In this document: positions 60,996-64,000 of the stretch, one piece after another | Layout of the letters: each line of letters starts with the position of its first letter | How positions within the stretch are numbered: position 1 is the first letter of the stretch | Assembly (NCBI RefSeq): GCF_021390395.1 | Contig: NZ_JAJUWT010000017.1 | Coordinates: forward strand, 62,001 to 126,000 | Length of the DNA stretch: 64,000 nucleotides | From: Saccharothrix sp. S26 | Lineage (GTDB): Bacteria > Actinomycetota > Actinomycetes > Mycobacteriales > Pseudonocardiaceae | Reading direction: 5' to 3' | The notes under the pieces: generated by a model | Seen by the model: only the letters and a program-made list of their open reading frames with translations | Told to the model about the DNA's origin: nothing | Database searches by the model: none | Program-made: the position numbers and the translations under genes

Positions 60996-63544
60996 CCGAG
61001 ATGCCCCACCGCGCGCGTCCGACCCGGGAACGTCCCGCGCCCCATCCGGCCGGGGAGGCGACGAGCGTCCCCGCCGACAGTGCGCCGACCGCCCTCGCCC
61101 GCGTCGTGGGCAGGCTCAGCCGGCTGGTCGGCCTGCTGTTCCGGACCGCGCCCCTGACCTGCACCGCGCTCGTCGTGTTCTGGACCGTGGGCGCGTTGAC
61201 CGGCGCGTTGGGCGACCCGAACGACGACCTGCTCGCCGTCATCGGCTTCGGCACCGACACCCCGCTGTGGACCGCGCTGTCGTCGGCGCTGTGGTCGATG
61301 GACCTGACCGGCTACGTGGCGACCACCGTGCTCCTGCTGGTCTTCGGCACGCTGGCCGAGCGTGAGCTCGGGCCCCTGCGCACGGCGGCGATCTTCCTCG
61401 CCTCCCACCTGATCGGCGTGTTCCTGGGCTCGGGCTTGGTGCTGATCGGCAGCGACATGGGCTGGACGTGGCCCGACTCGCTGGTGGGCTCGGTCGCGGC
61501 CGGGCCGTCGTTCGGCGGGGTGGGGCTCGCGCTGGCGCTGACGTTCCGGATGCCCGTGCTGTGGCGGCGCCGCGTCCGGCTCATCATCGGCTTGTCGGTG
61601 CTGGTGCTCGCGCTGTACTCCGGGTGGCTGGAGGACCTGCTGAGGCTGGCGAGCGGTGTGGTCGGGCTGCTGATCGGCCTGCTGTTCCTGCGCGGTGACG
61701 CGGACCGCAGACCCCGCACGTTGGCCGAGACCCGGGTCCTGGTCGGGCTGCTGGTCGCGGCGTCGGCCCTCGGGCCGGTCGTGGTGATGATGTCGCCGTT
61801 CCCGAACGGCCCGCTGTCGTGGTACTCCGACGTGGTGGCGGTCGTGCAGCCCGCGCAGGAGGACGTCGACGCGGTGTGCGGCTCGGACGCCGTCGAGCTG
61901 TGCCGGACCATGACGATCCAGCTGTCCTACGGGCGGCTGCCCGCGCTGGTCATGTCCCTGCTGCCGGCGTTGCTGCTGCTGGTGCTCGCCGAAGGGCTGC
62001 GGCGCGGGCGGCGGTTCGCGTGGTGGTCGGCCATGGTGTGCAACCTGGCGCACGCGGGGTTCATCGGGTGGTACGTCGCCGAAGCCGTGCAGATCCGGGA
62101 CATCGGCGTGCTGGAGAACGTGTTCTCCTACAGCGTCCCCATCGTGGGACCGCTCGCCATCACCGTCGTGCTGCTGGTGACGCGCCGTCGCTTCACCGTG
62201 AAGCTGCCCCGGCACGCGATCGGCAAGTTCTGGCGGTTCACGCTGGGCAGCGTCGGGCTGCTGTCGGCGCTGTACGTCTTCGGCGGGTACCTGGTGCGCG
62301 AGGAGTTCACGCCGGAGCCGGGGTTCGCGCAGCTGCTCGCGGACCTGCCCAAGCGCTTCCTGCCGCCGGGCTACCTGCTCGGGCTGGTCCCGTTGCAGTT
62401 CGAGGCGAACGGGTTCCTCGGCACGCTGCTGTTCGAGTACACCGGCGTGGTGTTCTGGCTGATCGTGCTGGTCGGCCTGCTGATGGCGTCGTGGCGCGCG
62501 TGGCCGTCGTCGTCGGCGGAACGGGCGGCGCACGCGGGCGAGCTGGTGCGGCGGTACGGCGGCTCGTCGTTGTCGTACATGGCGACGTGGCGCGGCAACC
62601 AGTACTGGTTCACCTCGGACGGGCAGACGGCGATCGCGTACCGGGTGGTGGCCACGATCGCGCTGACCGTCGGCGACCCCATCGGGCCGGCGCGGGTGGA
62701 CGCCGTGCGCGGGTTCGCCGAGTTCTGCCAGGAGAACGGCTGGACGCCCTGCCTGTACAGCGTCGACGCCGACACGAGGGCCATGGCGGAGGGCCTGGGC
62801 TGGTCGGCGGTGCAGGTCGCCGAGGACACCGTGATCGAGCTGGACGCGCTGCGGTTCACCGGCAAGAAGTGGCAGGACGTGCGGACGGCGTTGAACAAGG
62901 CGGCCAAGGCCGGCATCACCGCCGAGTGGTGCACCTACGCCGACGCGCCGTACGCGATCACCGACCAGATCCGCTCCATCTCCGCGGAGTGGGTGGCGGA
63001 CAAGGGCCTGCCCGAGATGGGCTTCACGCTCGGCGGCCTGGAGGAGCTCACCGGCGACGGGGTGCGCTGCCTGCTCGCCGTCGACGCCGACCGCACCGTG
63101 CACGGCGTCACGAGCTGGCTGCCGGTGTACGCCGACGGCGAGGTCGTCGGGTACACGCTGGACTTCATGCGCCGCCGCGCCAACGGGTTCCGCGGCGCGA
63201 TGGAGTTCCTGATCGCCTCCGCGGCCTTGGAGCTGAAGGCCGAAGGGGTGCGGTTCCTGAGCCTGTCCGGCGCGCCGCTGGCCCGGCTGGACCGCGGCGA
63301 ACGCCCACGCGCCCTGCAACGGGTGCTCGACCTCACCGGCCAGGTGCTGGAGCCGGTGTACGGGTTCCGCTCGCTGTTCGCGTTCAAGGCGAAGTTCCAG
63401 CCGACCTACCGGCCGATGTTCATGGCCTACCCGGACTCGGCCGCCCTGCCGCGCATCGCGAACGCGGTCAGCCGCGCCTACCTGCCCCACGTCAACGTGC
63501 GCCAGGGCGTCCGCCTCGCCACCAAGATGATCACCCGCTCCTGA
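60992..63544 (+). CDS. MprF-like aminoacyl-phospholipid synthase/flippase (DUF2156)
   Basis: 850-aa membrane protein from GTG 60992. The N-terminal half holds about 12-13 helices, the first group rhomboid-like (SHLIGVFLGSGLVLIGSDMG), then LRRGRRFAWWSAMVCNLAHA. The C-terminal domain (about 525-850) is DUF2156, a GNAT-like aminoacyl transferase. It reads GGSSLSYMATWRGNQYWFTS, VGDPIGPARVDAVRGFAEFC, TGKKWQDVRTALNKAAKAG, GYTLDFMRRRANGFRGAMEF and FKAKFQPTYRPMFMAYPD. Such proteins move Lys or Ala from tRNA to phosphatidylglycerol or diacylglycerol and flip the product, lowering sensitivity to cationic peptides. Lipid and amino acid are not deducible here. Confidence 0.9.
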   Translation: MTEMPHRARPTRERPAPHPAGEATSVPADSAPTALARVVGRLSRLVGLLFRTAPLTCTALVVFWTVGALTGALGDPNDDLLAVIGFGTDTPLWTALSSALWSMDLTGYVATTVLLLVFGTLAERELGPLRTAAIFLASHLIGVFLGSGLVLIGSDMGWTWPDSLVGSVAAGPSFGGVGLALALTFRMPVLWRRRVRLIIGLSVLVLALYSGWLEDLLRLASGVVGLLIGLLFLRGDADRRPRTLAETRVLVGLLVAASALGPVVVMMSPFPNGPLSWYSDVVAVVQPAQEDVDAVCGSDAVELCRTMTIQLSYGRLPALVMSLLPALLLLVLAEGLRRGRRFAWWSAMVCNLAHAGFIGWYVAEAVQIRDIGVLENVFSYSVPIVGPLAITVVLLVTRRRFTVKLPRHAIGKFWRFTLGSVGLLSALYVFGGYLVREEFTPEPGFAQLLADLPKRFLPPGYLLGLVPLQFEANGFLGTLLFEYTGVVFWLIVLVGLLMASWRAWPSSSAERAAHAGELVRRYGGSSLSYMATWRGNQYWFTSDGQTAIAYRVVATIALTVGDPIGPARVDAVRGFAEFCQENGWTPCLYSVDADTRAMAEGLGWSAVQVAEDTVIELDALRFTGKKWQDVRTALNKAAKAGITAEWCTYADAPYAITDQIRSISAEWVADKGLPEMGFTLGGLEELTGDGVRCLLAVDADRTVHGVTSWLPVYADGEVVGYTLDFMRRRANGFRGAMEFLIASAALELKAEGVRFLSLSGAPLARLDRGERPRALQRVLDLTGQVLEPVYGFRSLFAFKAKFQPTYRPMFMAYPDSAALPRIANAVSRAYLPHVNVRQGVRLATKMITRS

Positions 63545-63562
63545 CCGCGGCGGGCCCGGCCG

Positions 63563-64000
63563 TCAGCCCCGGACGCCGGTCATGATCGCGTCGATGATCC
63601 CCTGCTGCGTCACGGCGTAGGAACGGCGGTCGAACAGCCCGAACCCGTACCGCCCGTTCACGCCGTTGTCCCAGTAGACGGTGGCCGCGCCGTACTTCTT
63701 GGACGTGGACACGATGGCCCGCGCGAAGTCGGCGCGGTACCTGTTGTTCGACGAGTCGAACGAGGTCTTGTCGATCGAGCCGTACTCGCCGACGACGACC
63801 GGGTACCCCTTCACGACGAACGCGTCGTACATCAGCTTCAACTGGGCGTCGAGGTAGTCTTCCTGGCCCCAGGTCGACCGGCGCGACGGGTTGGTGGCCC
63901 CGCGACCCCATTGCGTGATGGTGCCGTTCTCCTCGCCGGCGAAGTCCCACGGGGAGTAGTAGTGGACCGAGATCATGATCCGCTTCTCGGTGCTCGGGAT
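63563..64000 (-). CDS. GH5 endoglycanase, C-terminal part (continues beyond the window)
   Basis: The open frame enters from the right edge; the N-terminus lies outside. The visible 145 residues show VHYYSPWDF (strand with conserved His/Tyr), YPVVVGEYGSID with the nucleophile Glu, and YWDNGVNGRYGFGLFDRRS, the end of the GH5 barrel (the W-D-N motif is typical of GH5_2-like cellulases). The gene ends without a CBM, unlike the other GH5 in this window. It is convergent with the MprF-like gene, separated by 18 bp. Confidence 0.88.
   Translation of the reverse strand: MPSTEKRIMISVHYYSPWDFAGEENGTITQWGRGATNPSRRSTWGQEDYLDAQLKLMYDAFVVKGYPVVVGEYGSIDKTSFDSSNNRYRADFARAIVSTSKKYGAATVYWDNGVNGRYGFGLFDRRSYAVTQQGIIDAIMTGVRG

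Noticed and set aside
60947-63490. 847-codon minus-strand frame opposite the MprF-like gene
   Set aside because: His/Gln/Arg-rich shadow; the plus strand encodes membrane helices and a DUF2156 domain.

Overview
The window is very GC-rich DNA with actinobacterial codon use, GTG/TTG starts and many ATGA/GTGA gene overlaps. Secreted enzymes with CBM2 modules on poly-Thr linkers, an AfsR-type regulator and a LacI xylanase regulator beside its xylanase suggest a filamentous actinomycete, most likely Pseudonocardiaceae-like (Saccharothrix/Lentzea/Actinosynnema type). The genus is an inference from style, not from a marker gene. I see no rRNA, tRNA, CRISPR, integrase or transposase.

Layout. 1-3.5 kb: the end of a secreted Ig-like protein and a GH5-ricin glycoside hydrolase. 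3.5-5.8 kb: a divergent MFS exporter/TetR pair with paired operators. 6.3-11 kb: a gene fusing a squalene/phytoene-synthase-like domain to a cis-prenyltransferase, head to head with an MMPL exporter and a secreted protein. 11-14 kb: an AfsR-type regulator, then a frameshifted DUF6875-like remnant. 14.7-20 kb: a rhamnogalacturonan block (two SGNH acetylesterases and a PL11 lyase) with operator palindromes. 21-26.3 kb: ECF sigma factor, membrane partner and a large subtilisin. 26.5-33.4 kb: small secreted proteins, a three-gene overlapping operon (secreted protein, ATP-grasp, PLP decarboxylase), a serine hydrolase and an MmcQ/YjbR protein. 33.7-35.8 kb: NTF2-like protein, IDO/PrnB-like heme dioxygenase and [2Fe-2S] ferredoxin. 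35.8-41.9 kb: MMPL exporter, LacI regulator, GH10 xylanase and a coiled-coil protein. 42.1-47.4 kb: a 39-residue membrane microprotein and a five-gene peptide/nickel ABC importer. 47.5-50.6 kb: an RsbQ-RsbP-RsbV-like stress module. 50.8-58.1 kb: CBM2-like protein, GH27-CBM2, CE1-CBM2 and a beta-helix enzyme with CBM13. 58.3-59.5 kb: a collapsed ABC/two-component/FtsX region. 59.7-63.5 kb: an esterase coupled to an MprF-like lipid aminoacylation protein. 63.6 kb to the end: the C-terminus of another GH5.

How it works together. The dominant theme is extracellular degradation of plant cell wall polymers: xylan (GH10, CE1), rhamnogalacturonan (PL11, two CE12-like esterases), galactosides (GH27) and beta-glucan or mannan (two GH5). 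The LacI regulator beside GH10 and an operator placed 27-28 nt after the -10 in both the GH10 and CE1 promoters point to a local xylan regulon. A perfect CebR-type box before PL11 links that enzyme to cellobiose signalling. The strongest candidates for new biology are the terpene-synthase/cis-prenyltransferase fusion and the IDO-like dioxygenase operon with its own ferredoxin.
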